In this document: positions 1 through 5,522 of the stretch, in pieces
How the letters are laid out: the number at the start of each line of letters is the position of its first letter
Numbering within the stretch: the first letter of the stretch is position 1
Assembly: GCA_030426875.1 (NCBI GenBank)
Contig: JAUHXI010000067.1
Location: 1-7,601 of the forward strand
DNA from: a bacterium
Lineage (GTDB): Bacteria; Patescibacteriota; Gracilibacteria; UM-FILTER-43-11
Length of the DNA: 7,601 nucleotides
Reading direction: 5' to 3'
Translations under genes and position numbers: made by a program
Notes under the pieces: generated by a model
Database searches by the model: none
What the model was told of the DNA's origin: nothing
What the model saw: only the letters and a program-made list of their open reading frames with translations

Positions 1-2
1 AA

Positions 3-629
3 CTTGATATTCCTGCTAAGGTTGAAACAGTTGAGTATGATCCAAATCGAACAGCTTTCATTGCATTGCTTTGTTATCACGATGGAGAGCGTCGTTACAT
101 CATCGCTCCTGAAGGACTTGAAGTAGGAGATAAAGTGATTTGTAGTGAGAGGGCTAAGATTAAAACTGGAAACCGTATTAAAATTGGTAATATTCCTCCT
201 GGGTTTGACATTCATGACCTGGAATTGAAACCTGGACGTGGGGCTCAAATCATTCGTTCTGCTGGCTCATCTGGTCAAATTTCCTCCCAAGATGGTGAGA
301 TGGCTCAAGTCACGCTTCCATCTGGATCCGTTCGCTATGTTTCTAAGGAGTGTTATGCCACCATTGGTTCAGTGAGTAATATAGACCATGGCAATGTTAA
401 AATTGGAAAGGCTGGTCGAAAGCGTTTGATGGGACGTCGCCCTCAAGTGCTTGGTAAGTCTATGAATGCTGCTGATCATCCACATGGAGGAGGTGAGGGG
501 CATACCGCTATTAGTCCCAAGACACCAAAAACGCCATGGGGTAAAATTGCACTTGGTGTTAAAACTCGAAAACGCAAGCACCATTCAGATCACTTAATTA
601 TTAAAGGACGACGTAAGAAAAAACGTTAA
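3..629 (+). CDS. rplB: 50S ribosomal protein L2 (uL2), 5' partial
   Basis: L2 is a 23S rRNA-binding protein of the large subunit, needed for subunit joining and the peptidyl transferase centre. The open frame enters from the left edge: codons from base 3 read LDIPAKVETVEYDPNRTA, a typical L2 stretch, so the TTG at 66 is an internal codon and not a start. 208 residues are present; the family is about 275 long, so roughly 65-70 N-terminal residues lie upstream. The C-terminal signature DHPHGGGEG (474-500) is intact, including the histidines of the functionally important loop, and is followed by the usual basic tail ending GRRKKKR. Also conserved are ELKPGRGAQIIRSAG and SIGKAGRKR-like VKIGKAGRKR. 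It ends with TAA, backed by a second in-frame TAA two codons later. A 94-base gap with two hairpins separates it from rpsS. Confidence 0.97.
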   Translation, partial: LDIPAKVETVEYDPNRTAFIALLCYHDGERRYIIAPEGLEVGDKVICSERAKIKTGNRIKIGNIPPGFDIHDLELKPGRGAQIIRSAGSSGQISSQDGEMAQVTLPSGSVRYVSKECYATIGSVSNIDHGNVKIGKAGRKRLMGRRPQVLGKSMNAADHPHGGGEGHTAISPKTPKTPWGKIALGVKTRKRKHHSDHLIIKGRRKKKR

Positions 630-633
630 TTTT

Positions 634-650
634 AACAGCTAGGAGCTGTT
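634..650 (+). other. Short intercistronic hairpin after rplB
   Basis: AACAGCT and AGCTGTT form a perfect 7-bp stem around the 3-base loop AGG, starting five bases after the rplB stop codon. No T-tract follows, so it does not look like an intrinsic terminator. It abuts the larger hairpin at 653-690. The AGCT core recurs nearby, so alternative pairings with that hairpin are possible. Confidence 0.5.
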
Positions 651-652
651 GG

Positions 653-690
653 CTTCCAGCTGAGAGTCAGGTTTGATTCTTAGCTGGAAG
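653..690 (+). other. Strong 16-bp intercistronic hairpin between rplB and rpsS
   Basis: The arms CTTCCAGCTGAGAGTC (653-668) and GATTCTTAGCTGGAAG (675-690) pair over 16 positions (two G-U pairs, the rest Watson-Crick) around the 6-base loop AGGTTT. This is the strongest secondary structure I found in the window. It is followed by TTCATAGCCC, not a T-run, so a rho-independent terminator is unlikely, and the ribosomal genes continue downstream. It could be an RNA processing or stability element, a protein-binding regulatory site, or a copy of a dispersed palindromic repeat; the sequence alone does not decide. Confidence 0.65.
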
Positions 691-723
691 TTCATAGCCC
701 TAAGCCCATAGCTTCAAATTATT

Positions 724-993
724 ATGAGTAGAAGTCAAAAAAAAGGATTTTACATTGACCCCAAGCTTCTGAAAAAAATTCAGATGATGGATTCATCCGG
801 TCAAAAGCGGGTCATTAAAACCTGGTCTCGTGCCAGTGCGATCTCTCCGGAATTCGTAGGTCACACTTTCGGTGTTCATAACGGCAAGACTCACATCTCT
901 GTTTATGTCACTGAAAATATGGTTGGGCATAAGCTTGGAGAGTTCTCTCCCACTCGAAAGTTTAAATCCCATGGTGGTAAATTAGCCAAGTAA
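724..993 (+). CDS. rpsS: 30S ribosomal protein S19 (uS19)
   Basis: S19 sits in the head of the small subunit, forms a complex with S13 and contacts the A-site tRNA and the intersubunit bridge. The 89-residue protein matches the family length (about 92). It opens with MSRSQKKGFYID, the usual R-S-x-K-K-G start, and carries the signature from N53 to T77 (NGKTHISVYVTENMVGHK followed by LGEFSPT). The ATG at 724 is the only sensible start and gives the conserved N-terminus directly. There is no Shine-Dalgarno sequence: the preceding bases are CTTCAAATTATT. The TAA stop is followed two codons later by another in-frame TAA. It lies between rplB and rplV as in most bacterial S10 operons. Confidence 0.98.
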   Translation: MSRSQKKGFYIDPKLLKKIQMMDSSGQKRVIKTWSRASAISPEFVGHTFGVHNGKTHISVYVTENMVGHKLGEFSPTRKFKSHGGKLAK

Positions 994-1003
994 TTCTAAA
1001 TGC

Positions 1004-1023
1004 ATTCAAGATCGGTCTTGAAT
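1004..1023 (+). other. Intercistronic hairpin between rpsS and rplV
   Basis: ATTCAAGA and TCTTGAAT form a perfect 8-bp stem closing the tetraloop TCGG. It starts 11 bases after the rpsS stop and ends 16 bases before the rplV start. No T-tract follows, so a terminator is unlikely; a role in mRNA processing, stability or translational spacing is inference. Confidence 0.5.
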
Positions 1024-1039
1024 CAGTAATAAACAATCA

Positions 1040-1504
1040 ATGAAAGCAGTCCTAAGAACAATTCGGATCTCTCCTAAAAAAGCCAATTTGGTGGCAGGTA
1101 CCGTTCGTGGTATGGGAGTCAAAGAGGCATTGGCATTGCTCAAATTCATGCCTAAAAAAGGAGCTAAAATACTTTATAAAATCGTTCATTCTGCCGCTTA
1201 CAATGCTAAAAACAATTTCAACCAATCTTTGGATGACTTGCTGATCACTAAGATCTTGGTCACTAAAGGGCCTACTTACAAACGATCGCTTCCGATCTCT
1301 CGTGGTCGTGTCCATCCTATTGCTAAGCGAACCTCTCATATTACTGTTGAGGTGGGTAGCCTAGTGGCCACTCCAGCCCCTAAAAAGGAAATGGCAAAGC
1401 CTAAGGTCGAGAAAAAAAAGGAAGTATCTGAAGAGAAAGAGGTGGCTAAAAAGGCAGTTGCTCCCAAAAAATCAGTTGATAAAAAAGAGGTGAAAAAAGA
1501 TTAA
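1040..1504 (+). CDS. rplV: 50S ribosomal protein L22 (uL22) with lysine-rich C-terminal tail
   Basis: L22 binds several 23S rRNA domains, and its long beta-hairpin lines the nascent peptide exit tunnel. Residues 1-109 form the whole conserved protein: the RISPKKANLVAGTVRG start, the helical core with HSAAYNAKNNF, and the tunnel hairpin region GPTYKRSLPISRGRVHPIAK leading into RTSHITVEV. That equals the length of the entire E. coli protein (110). Residues 110-154 are an added low-complexity tail of K, E, A, V and P, predicted disordered by composition. The start is fixed because an in-frame TGA lies seven codons upstream with no other start between. No Shine-Dalgarno is present; TAATAA at 1027-1032 precedes the ATG by seven bases. 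Core identity is certain; the function of the tail is unknown. Confidence 0.97.
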   Translation: MKAVLRTIRISPKKANLVAGTVRGMGVKEALALLKFMPKKGAKILYKIVHSAAYNAKNNFNQSLDDLLITKILVTKGPTYKRSLPISRGRVHPIAKRTSHITVEVGSLVATPAPKKEMAKPKVEKKKEVSEEKEVAKKAVAPKKSVDKKEVKKD

Positions 1505-1564
1505 TCATTTGTTAGAATAACGTACCTAGCTCTTAAGAAAAGCAATAAACATTAAGCCATAAAT

Positions 1565-2272
1565 ATGGGTCAGAAAGTCAATCCAAAATCATTGCGCATC
1601 GGTATCACGACTGGTTGGTCATCCAAATGGTATGCCAATAAGCGTGATTATGCTAAAAAGCTCCATGCTGACTTAGAGCTCAAAGCCTTCCTTCGAAAGA
1701 AATTGAAGGATGCTGGAATTGTTTCAGTTGAAATTGAGCGTTCTGCCAAAAAAGTTGTGGCCAATATTAGTGCTGCTAAGCCTGGTTTGATCATTGGACG
1801 ACAAGGTGTGGCAATTGAGGATTTGAAAGATGCCCTTAAGAAAAAATTTAACGAAAACATTGAGGTTAATATTCATGAGGTTTCTCAGCCTGATTTAAGC
1901 GCCCCTTTGATTGCCGAACTGGTTGTTTCTCAGATTGAGCGCCGTGTTGCTTATCGTCGAGCAGTTAAGTTGGGGTTAAGAAAGGCTATGGAGGCAGGGG
2001 CAAAGGGGATAAAGATTCAAGTTTCTGGCCGTCTGAACGGGGTTGAAATTTCTCGGCGAGAAATCTATAAAGATGGAAACATTCCTCTGCATACCCTTCG
2101 TGCTGATATCGATTATGTTCACATGCCTGCTAATACTACCTATGGTGTCATTGGTGTCAAAGTATGGATCTATCGAGGCCTTGTGTTTAAATCAGAAAAA
2201 AAGAGGCCAGAGGTTAAGGCCGCTCCTAAGCCTACTGTTGAAGAGAAAGTTGAGCAAGCCGTCAGTTCATAG
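1565..2272 (+). CDS. rpsC: 30S ribosomal protein S3 (uS3)
   Basis: S3 lies at the mRNA entry channel of the small subunit, where with S4 and S5 it contributes to mRNA unwinding. The 235-residue protein has normal length (E. coli 233). It starts MGQKVNP as expected. A type 2 KH domain follows, with the GxxG loop GRQG at residues 78-81. The C-terminal domain contains AYRRAVK, which keeps the basic R-R-x-x-K residues linked to helicase activity in E. coli S3, then VSGRLNGVEI, IPLHTLRADIDY and TTYGVIGVKVWIYRG. The last 28 residues or so (208-235) are a charged, probably disordered tail. There is no Shine-Dalgarno; the leader is AT-rich with CAATAA at 1543-1548. It ends in TAG. Confidence 0.98.
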   Translation: MGQKVNPKSLRIGITTGWSSKWYANKRDYAKKLHADLELKAFLRKKLKDAGIVSVEIERSAKKVVANISAAKPGLIIGRQGVAIEDLKDALKKKFNENIEVNIHEVSQPDLSAPLIAELVVSQIERRVAYRRAVKLGLRKAMEAGAKGIKIQVSGRLNGVEISRREIYKDGNIPLHTLRADIDYVHMPANTTYGVIGVKVWIYRGLVFKSEKKRPEVKAAPKPTVEEKVEQAVSS

Positions 2273-2307
2273 ACATCTAGTCCTCAGTTAATAATTTAAT
2301 TAGAAAA

Positions 2308-2724
2308 ATGCTACAGCCAAAAAAGCAAAAGTATAGGAAGTTACACCGCTCAAGGTCTGCCTTGAAGGGTAAGAGTAAAGGGGGTAACTCTGTCAGTTTT
2401 GGGTCGATTGGTCTCAAGGCCATGACCGCTGGTGAATTGACTTCTCGTCAAATTGAGGCGGCTCGTAGAGCCATGACACGTGCGGTTAAGCGGGGTGGTA
2501 AAATTTGGATCCGCATCTTCCCTCACACACCTATCACTCGAAAGGCTTCTGAGGTGCCCATGGGTTCTGGTAAAGGTTCTGTAGAATTTTATGTCTCTCG
2601 TGTTAGACCCGGAAAAATCATCTTTGAGATGGATGGTGTGGATGAAGAGCTAGCTCGAGCTGCCCTTAAATTGGCTGATTCAAAATTGCCAATCAAGACA
2701 AAAGTAGTCCTTAGGCACATCTAG
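2308..2724 (+). CDS. rplP: 50S ribosomal protein L16 (uL16)
   Basis: L16 is a late-assembling large-subunit protein that contacts the A-site tRNA elbow and organises the A-site region. At 138 residues it matches the family (136 in E. coli). It begins MLQPKKQKYRK, and keeps FGSIGLKAM, the block LTSRQIEAARRAMTRAVKR, and KIWIRIFPHTPITRK. In the conserved loop the sequence is EVPMGSGKG: proline 84 stands where E. coli has Arg81, the arginine hydroxylated by the oxygenase YcfD/RoxA. So that modification cannot occur here at that residue. The ATG at 2308 gives the family N-terminus. The leader has no Shine-Dalgarno; TAATAA lies at 2289-2294, 13 bases before the ATG. It ends in TAG and is followed by an 80-base gap. 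Confidence 0.98.
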   Translation: MLQPKKQKYRKLHRSRSALKGKSKGGNSVSFGSIGLKAMTAGELTSRQIEAARRAMTRAVKRGGKIWIRIFPHTPITRKASEVPMGSGKGSVEFYVSRVRPGKIIFEMDGVDEELARAALKLADSKLPIKTKVVLRHI

Positions 2725-2745
2725 TGTGACTTCTGAGTTGAACGC

Positions 2746-2776
2746 TTGCACTTAAAGCCAAATTTAATACTATAAT
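2746..2776 (+). promoter_or_regulatory. Possible weak internal promoter before rpmC
   Basis: A perfect TATAAT (2771-2776) lies 28 bases before the rpmC start. TTGCAC (2746-2751) is a poor -35 match, 19 bases upstream of it. The spacing is longer than the ideal 17 and the region is AT-rich, so a chance match is quite possible. If real it would give extra transcription of the genes from rpmC onward. Confidence 0.22.
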
Positions 2777-2791
2777 TTCTAGTTCTAAACA

Positions 2792-2803
2792 TAAGTAATA
2801 ACG
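2792..2803 (+). promoter_or_regulatory. TAAGTAATA-type pre-start element of rpmC
   Basis: TAAGTAATAACG ends one base before the ATG of rpmC. The 9-mer TAAGTAATA is shared exactly with sites before rplF (two copies) and rpsE. No Shine-Dalgarno is present, so this element is the visible candidate for a translation initiation signal. Its function is inferred from its recurrence and position only. Confidence 0.4.
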
Positions 2804-2804
2804 T

Positions 2805-3038
2805 ATGTCATCATATCAAGAAATCAAATCAATGACTAAGAAAGAGCTCTTGGAAGAGCTTGAGAAAGCTTATGCAGAGATGGTAAAAAAACGAATCACT
2901 GTAAAAACTCAGCACCAGAAAGACACCAGTCAAATTAAAAAGCAAAAGGTGTACATTGCTCGCCTTAAAACGGCCTTAAAAGAAGTGGAAATGGAAGATA
3001 TGATCAAAGAGGCCACTGAGGCAAATTTAAACTCCTAA
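2805..3038 (+). CDS. rpmC: 50S ribosomal protein L29 (uL29)
   Basis: L29 is a small helical-hairpin protein next to the tunnel exit, close to L23, where it helps form the docking site for trigger factor and SRP. The 77 residues fit the family (60-75) plus a short acidic C-terminal extension. What is seen is an all-helical, charged sequence: YQEIKSMTKKELLEELEKAY forms the first helix with the typical T-x-E-E-L-like pattern, and QKVYIARLKTALKE matches the conserved second helix with the IAR core. Sequence identity is weak, as is normal for L29, so the call rests on helix pattern, length and position between rplP and rpsQ. The ATG at 2805 is the only in-frame start after an upstream TAA at 2799. 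It ends in TAA. Confidence 0.93.
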   Translation: MSSYQEIKSMTKKELLEELEKAYAEMVKKRITVKTQHQKDTSQIKKQKVYIARLKTALKEVEMEDMIKEATEANLNS

Positions 3039-3050
3039 CTAGTAACTAGT
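3036..3050 (+). repeat. Tandem TAACTAG repeat in the rpmC-rpsQ gap
   Basis: TAACTAGTAACTAGT is two direct 7-base TAACTAG units, the first of which contains the rpmC stop codon. ACTAGT is also self-complementary. The 20-base gap thus carries stop codons in more than one frame just before rpsQ. Two short units could arise by chance. Confidence 0.35.
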
Positions 3051-3058
3051 CATTATTT

Positions 3059-3331
3059 ATGCGAACTAAATCCGGAATCATCCACAGTAATAAGATGCAA
3101 AAAACCCTTGTGGTGATGGTTAATTCTTACAAAAATCATCCTAAGTATAAAAAGCGTTTTAAAGTGTCTAAAAAGTTTTATGCTCATGTGGACGATGCCT
3201 CTGCTTACACGATTGGTGACCCAGTTACCATCGCTGAAACAAAACCTTTGAGTAAATTGAAACGGTGGAAAGTTGTTGAAACTCCTTCCAATGCTTCAAA
3301 AGAAAGGAAAGCTGAAAATGTCACTGCTTAG
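3059..3331 (+). CDS. rpsQ: 30S ribosomal protein S17 (uS17)
   Basis: S17 is a primary 16S rRNA-binding protein with an OB fold, important for early folding of the 5' domain. The 90-residue protein shows the family pattern: GIIHSNKMQKTLVVMV (from residue 6), NHPKYKKRFKVSKKFYAH (from residue 26), and the signature GDPVTIAETKPLS at residues 53-65 followed by KLKRW. A hydrophilic tail of about 15 residues ends the protein. The start is fixed by an in-frame TAG four codons upstream. The leader TCATTATTT has neither a Shine-Dalgarno nor the TAATAA word found before most neighbours. The TAG stop is followed at once by an in-frame TAA. Next comes rplN after 40 bases, the point where S10 and spc operons are separated in E. 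coli; here no terminator is seen. Confidence 0.97.
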   Translation: MRTKSGIIHSNKMQKTLVVMVNSYKNHPKYKKRFKVSKKFYAHVDDASAYTIGDPVTIAETKPLSKLKRWKVVETPSNASKERKAENVTA

Positions 3332-3371
3332 TAAGTTGCAAATTGTTACTCGTTAATCGCTAATAAGAAAA

Positions 3372-3740
3372 ATGATTCAACCTCAAACATTACTGAATGT
3401 TGCAGACAACACCGGTGCTAAGAAAGTCATGTGTATCAAGGTTTTGGGTGGTTCTAAACGTAAGTATGCCCGAACTGGAGATGTCATTGTGGTCGCGGTT
3501 AAATCTGCCTCGGTCAAAGGAGTGGTTAAAAATCATACCGTTCAACGTGCTGTTGTAGTGCGAACTAGAAGCAACACACGTCGTGCTGATGGATCTTACC
3601 TTCGCTTTGATGACAATGCTGTTGTTATCGTTGGTACAGATGGTCAACCCAAGGGAACACGTGTGTTTGGACCCATTGCTCGAGAGCTTCGTGCTCGCGG
3701 GTATCAAAAGATCATCTCACAAGCTCCTGAGGTTCTCTAA
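3372..3740 (+). CDS. rplN: 50S ribosomal protein L14 (uL14)
   Basis: L14 is a five-stranded beta-barrel protein at the intersubunit face of the large subunit; it contacts L19 and 16S rRNA and is the docking point for the silencing factor RsfS. The length of 122 residues is exactly typical. Visible motifs are MIQPQTLLNVADNTGAKK at the N-terminus, the family signature from A60 to V87 (AVVVRTR, then DGSYLRFDDNAVVIV), and the end KGTRVFGPIARELR. The ATG at 3372 follows TAATAAGAAAA, with TAATAA at 3361-3366 and no Shine-Dalgarno. It is the first gene of the spc part and ends in TAA. An 88-base gap follows. Confidence 0.98.
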   Translation: MIQPQTLLNVADNTGAKKVMCIKVLGGSKRKYARTGDVIVVAVKSASVKGVVKNHTVQRAVVVRTRSNTRRADGSYLRFDDNAVVIVGTDGQPKGTRVFGPIARELRARGYQKIISQAPEVL

Positions 3741-3783
3741 CTAACAATCCATTTAGATCATTAATTAATTTCGAATCAATGCC

Positions 3784-3815
3784 TTCAATCTTCAATTAGA
3801 ATTTTGAACCTTGAA
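3784..3815 (+). other. Weak two-part hairpin in the rplN-rplX gap
   Basis: TTCAA occurs at 3784-3788 and 3791-3795, and its complement TTGAA at 3804-3808 and 3811-3815. They can nest as two 5-bp stems separated by a 2x2 internal loop, with an 8-base apical loop. The structure is AT-rich and marginal. Its interest is the symmetric arrangement of the duplicated word. Confidence 0.3.
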
Positions 3816-3828
3816 TAAATAATAAGCA

Positions 3829-4167
3829 ATGAAGATCAAAGTAAAAGACAATGTCCTTGTGACAGCGGGTAAGTATAAAGGAAAAACTGGTCCTGTGATG
3901 CGCGTGTTTAAGAAAACTGGCAAAGTCACTGTTGAAAAAGTGAACATTAGAACTCGTCATATCAAAAAGACAGCGACTCAAGCCGGTCAACGGCTTCAGT
4001 ATGAAGCTCCTTTCTCTGCTTCTAACGTTAAACTCATTTGCCCCAGTTGTAAAAAGGCGACACGAATTGCTTACAAGTTGATGGATGATGGAAAAAAAAC
4101 TCGTTTTTGTAAGAAGTGTAATGAATCTGTTGAACAGGCTAAAGTGGCGATGGAAAAGAAGAAGTAG
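3829..4167 (+). CDS. rplX: 50S ribosomal protein L24 (uL24), zinc-ribbon form
   Basis: L24 initiates large-subunit assembly by binding the 5' domain of 23S rRNA and sits near the tunnel exit. The 112-residue protein begins MKIKVKDNVLVTAGKYKGKT, the KOW motif (about residues 3-30), followed by VNIRTRHIK. The C-terminal half has the order KLICPSC ... FCKKC: cysteines 71, 74, 94 and 97 make two CxxC pairs, a zinc ribbon found in many bacterial L24 proteins but missing in the E. coli form. A KKK tail closes it. TAATAA at 3820-3825 lies three bases before the ATG; no Shine-Dalgarno is present. It ends in TAG. Zinc binding is inferred from the cysteine pattern. Confidence 0.96.
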   Translation: MKIKVKDNVLVTAGKYKGKTGPVMRVFKKTGKVTVEKVNIRTRHIKKTATQAGQRLQYEAPFSASNVKLICPSCKKATRIAYKLMDDGKKTRFCKKCNESVEQAKVAMEKKK

Positions 4168-4259
4168 TGTCAGTTTTAAATTTTAAAAAAATCATTGATT
4201 GTAGCCTTGAAAAAGGATCACAATAAAACCATTCAATCATTCGAAAATAATTAGTACCC

Positions 4260-4805
4260 ATGTCATATCATCAAACATTTACAACACAGATCCTTCCTGC
4301 GGTTCAAAAAGAACTTGGCATTAAAAATGTCATGGCTGTGCCTAAAATTTCGAAAGTGACTTTGAATGTAGGGATTGGCAGCTTGACCAAAAACACGAAA
4401 GACTATTCTGACGTGATTGATAATGTGGCTAAAATTGCAGGTCAAAAACCTGTGGTCACTCAGGCGAAGGTGGCGATCTCTAATTTCAAACTGCGTGCAG
4501 GAATGCCCAATGGTATCACTGTCACGCTCCGTGGTGAAAAGATGTATGAATTCATTTACCGATTGGTCAACATTGTGTTTCCTCGTGTACGTGACTTCCG
4601 TGGGATTAGCCCTAAAGCTTTTGATGGACAGGGTAACTATTCAATTGGATTCAAGGAAGCTTTGGTTTTCCCTGAAATCAATCCTGATAATGTTTTAAAT
4701 ATCCATGGTATTCAAGTGACGATCAATACAACCGCTAGGGACGCTAATGAAGGTCGTACTTTGTTAACTGCAATGGGTTTTCCCTTTAAAAAACCTACTA
4801 CTTAA
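4260..4805 (+). CDS. rplE: 50S ribosomal protein L5 (uL5)
   Basis: L5 binds 5S rRNA with L18 and joins the central protuberance, where it contacts P-site tRNA and S13. The 181-residue length is standard (179 in E. coli). Motifs include VPKISKVTLNVGIG (residues 27-40), the family signature VAKIAGQKPVVTQAKVA at 56-72, ISNFKLRAGMPNGITVTLRG, and PRVRDFRGI. The C-terminus INTTARDANEGRTLLTAMGF is also typical. The ATG at 4260 gives the normal N-terminus. The 92-base upstream gap is AT-rich, with AATAATTAG at 4246-4254 and no Shine-Dalgarno. In E. coli S8 represses spc translation at this gene; I do not see an S8-site mimic here. It ends in TAA with another in-frame TAA three codons on. Confidence 0.98.
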   Translation: MSYHQTFTTQILPAVQKELGIKNVMAVPKISKVTLNVGIGSLTKNTKDYSDVIDNVAKIAGQKPVVTQAKVAISNFKLRAGMPNGITVTLRGEKMYEFIYRLVNIVFPRVRDFRGISPKAFDGQGNYSIGFKEALVFPEINPDNVLNIHGIQVTINTTARDANEGRTLLTAMGFPFKKPTT

Positions 4806-4827
4806 ACTGAATAACTAATTTTATCTC

Positions 4828-5052
4828 ATGGCTCGAAAAGCACTCATGGTCAAAACGGCCAAACGGCAACGAAAGATGAAGCAAGCTTTGGCACGTGGCA
4901 AGAAGCCTGCTAAGTGGGTTCGTACCTATAATCGTTGTAAACTTTGCGGTCGTCCACGAGGTTACCTTCGTTACTTTGAAGTCTGTCGTATTTGTTTCAG
5001 AGAAATGGCTTCTAGAGGTGAGATTATGGGAATAAAGAAGTCCTCATGGTAG
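4828..5052 (+). CDS. rpsN: 30S ribosomal protein S14 (uS14), zinc form with N-terminal insertion
   Basis: S14 is a late-binding protein of the small-subunit head, near S3 and S10. The C-terminal part is the classic zinc type: cysteines 37, 40, 53 and 56 in CKLCGRP and CRICFRE, and the end GIKKSSW. The protein has 74 residues against about 61 in the usual zinc form. The excess of roughly 13 residues lies between the conserved MARKALMVK start and the YNRC motif (around residues 12-30, rich in K, R and A). It thus stands between the short zinc form and the long zinc-free form. It lies 22 bases after rplE in the usual spc order. No Shine-Dalgarno precedes it (leader TAATTTTATCTC). The TAG stop begins a run of four in-frame stops. 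Confidence 0.97.
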   Translation: MARKALMVKTAKRQRKMKQALARGKKPAKWVRTYNRCKLCGRPRGYLRYFEVCRICFREMASRGEIMGIKKSSW

Positions 5053-5061
5053 TAATAATAA
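5050..5061 (+). other. Quadruple in-frame stop at the end of rpsN
   Basis: The rpsN frame ends TAG TAA TAA TAA with no sense codon between. The three TAA codons could act as backups if the TAG is read through. A similar TAG TAA pair ends rpsQ at 3329-3334. Confidence 0.6.
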
Positions 5062-5121
5062 AGGCTTAAAGCAGAAACAATCTCTATAAGCAGAGCTAAT
5101 AATAAATTAATAAATTAAGTT

Positions 5122-5505
5122 ATGGTTACTGATCCGATCGCAGATCTACTCACCAGAATTCGGAATGCCGTGAAGGCAAAGCATGCAAAGACCTCTGTGG
5201 CCTATTCTAAACTGAAAGTCGCTATTCTTGAGGTTTTAAAGAGAAAAGAATTCATTCAAGATTATAAGGTTGTTAAAGGGGGAAGTTATGATGAAGTTGA
5301 AATTCATTTGAATGACTCCTATCAATCACTTCATCTCAAGCGTGTTAGCAAGCCAGGTCAGCGTATTTATATGAAGTCTAGTCAAATCAAGCCAGTTCTT
5401 AATGGTTATGGTATTGGTGTGATTTCTACCCCAAAGGGTGTGATGACGACTTATGAGGCACGAAAGACTGGTTTGGGTGGAGAGTTGCTATGTGAAGTGT
5501 GGTAG
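5122..5505 (+). CDS. rpsH: 30S ribosomal protein S8 (uS8)
   Basis: S8 binds helix 21 of 16S rRNA and is a core assembly protein of the small-subunit body; in E. coli it also represses spc translation. The 127-residue protein is close to the family length of 130. It opens MVTDPIADLLTRIRNAVKAK, a clear S8 start, and ends with the signature GIGVISTPKG at residues 97-106 followed by EARKTGLGGELLCEVW. The ATG at 5122 follows an extremely AT-rich leader (5097-5121) with overlapping TAATAA words at 5097-5105 and 5108-5113; there is no Shine-Dalgarno. A small stem GTAG-TTTT-CTAC (5502-5513) overlaps the TAG stop. Whether S8 autoregulates here cannot be told. Confidence 0.98.
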   Translation: MVTDPIADLLTRIRNAVKAKHAKTSVAYSKLKVAILEVLKRKEFIQDYKVVKGGSYDEVEIHLNDSYQSLHLKRVSKPGQRIYMKSSQIKPVLNGYGIGVISTPKGVMTTYEARKTGLGGELLCEVW

Positions 5506-5522
5506 TTTTCTACAAGGTAAAG

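Noticed and set aside
66..68. TTG at 66 as the start of the first gene
   Set aside because: The frame is open to the window edge, and upstream codons from base 3 encode conserved L2 residues, so the gene is truncated by the window and TTG is an internal leucine.
369..584. Minus-strand open frame over rplB (and similar ones over rplV, rpsC, rplN, rplX, rplE and rpsE)
   Set aside because: They lie fully or mostly opposite conserved ribosomal genes, show no family motifs, and are expected as shadows of those genes.
653..690. Rho-independent terminator in the rplB-rpsS gap
   Set aside because: The stem is strong, but no T-tract follows and ribosomal genes continue in the same direction.
2043..2291. 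Plus-strand open frame overlapping the 3' part of rpsC in another frame
   Set aside because: It is inside the conserved S3 C-terminal domain and its translation has no recognisable motif.
3332..3371. Operon boundary between the S10 and spc parts
   Set aside because: The 40-base gap has no terminator and no convincing promoter, so the genes are more likely cotranscribed.
4168..4259. S8 repressor-binding site before rplE, as in E. coli
   Set aside because: Only a weak 6-bp pairing (4196-4201 with 4234-4239) across a loop of 32 bases is visible, with no helix 21-like bulged structure.
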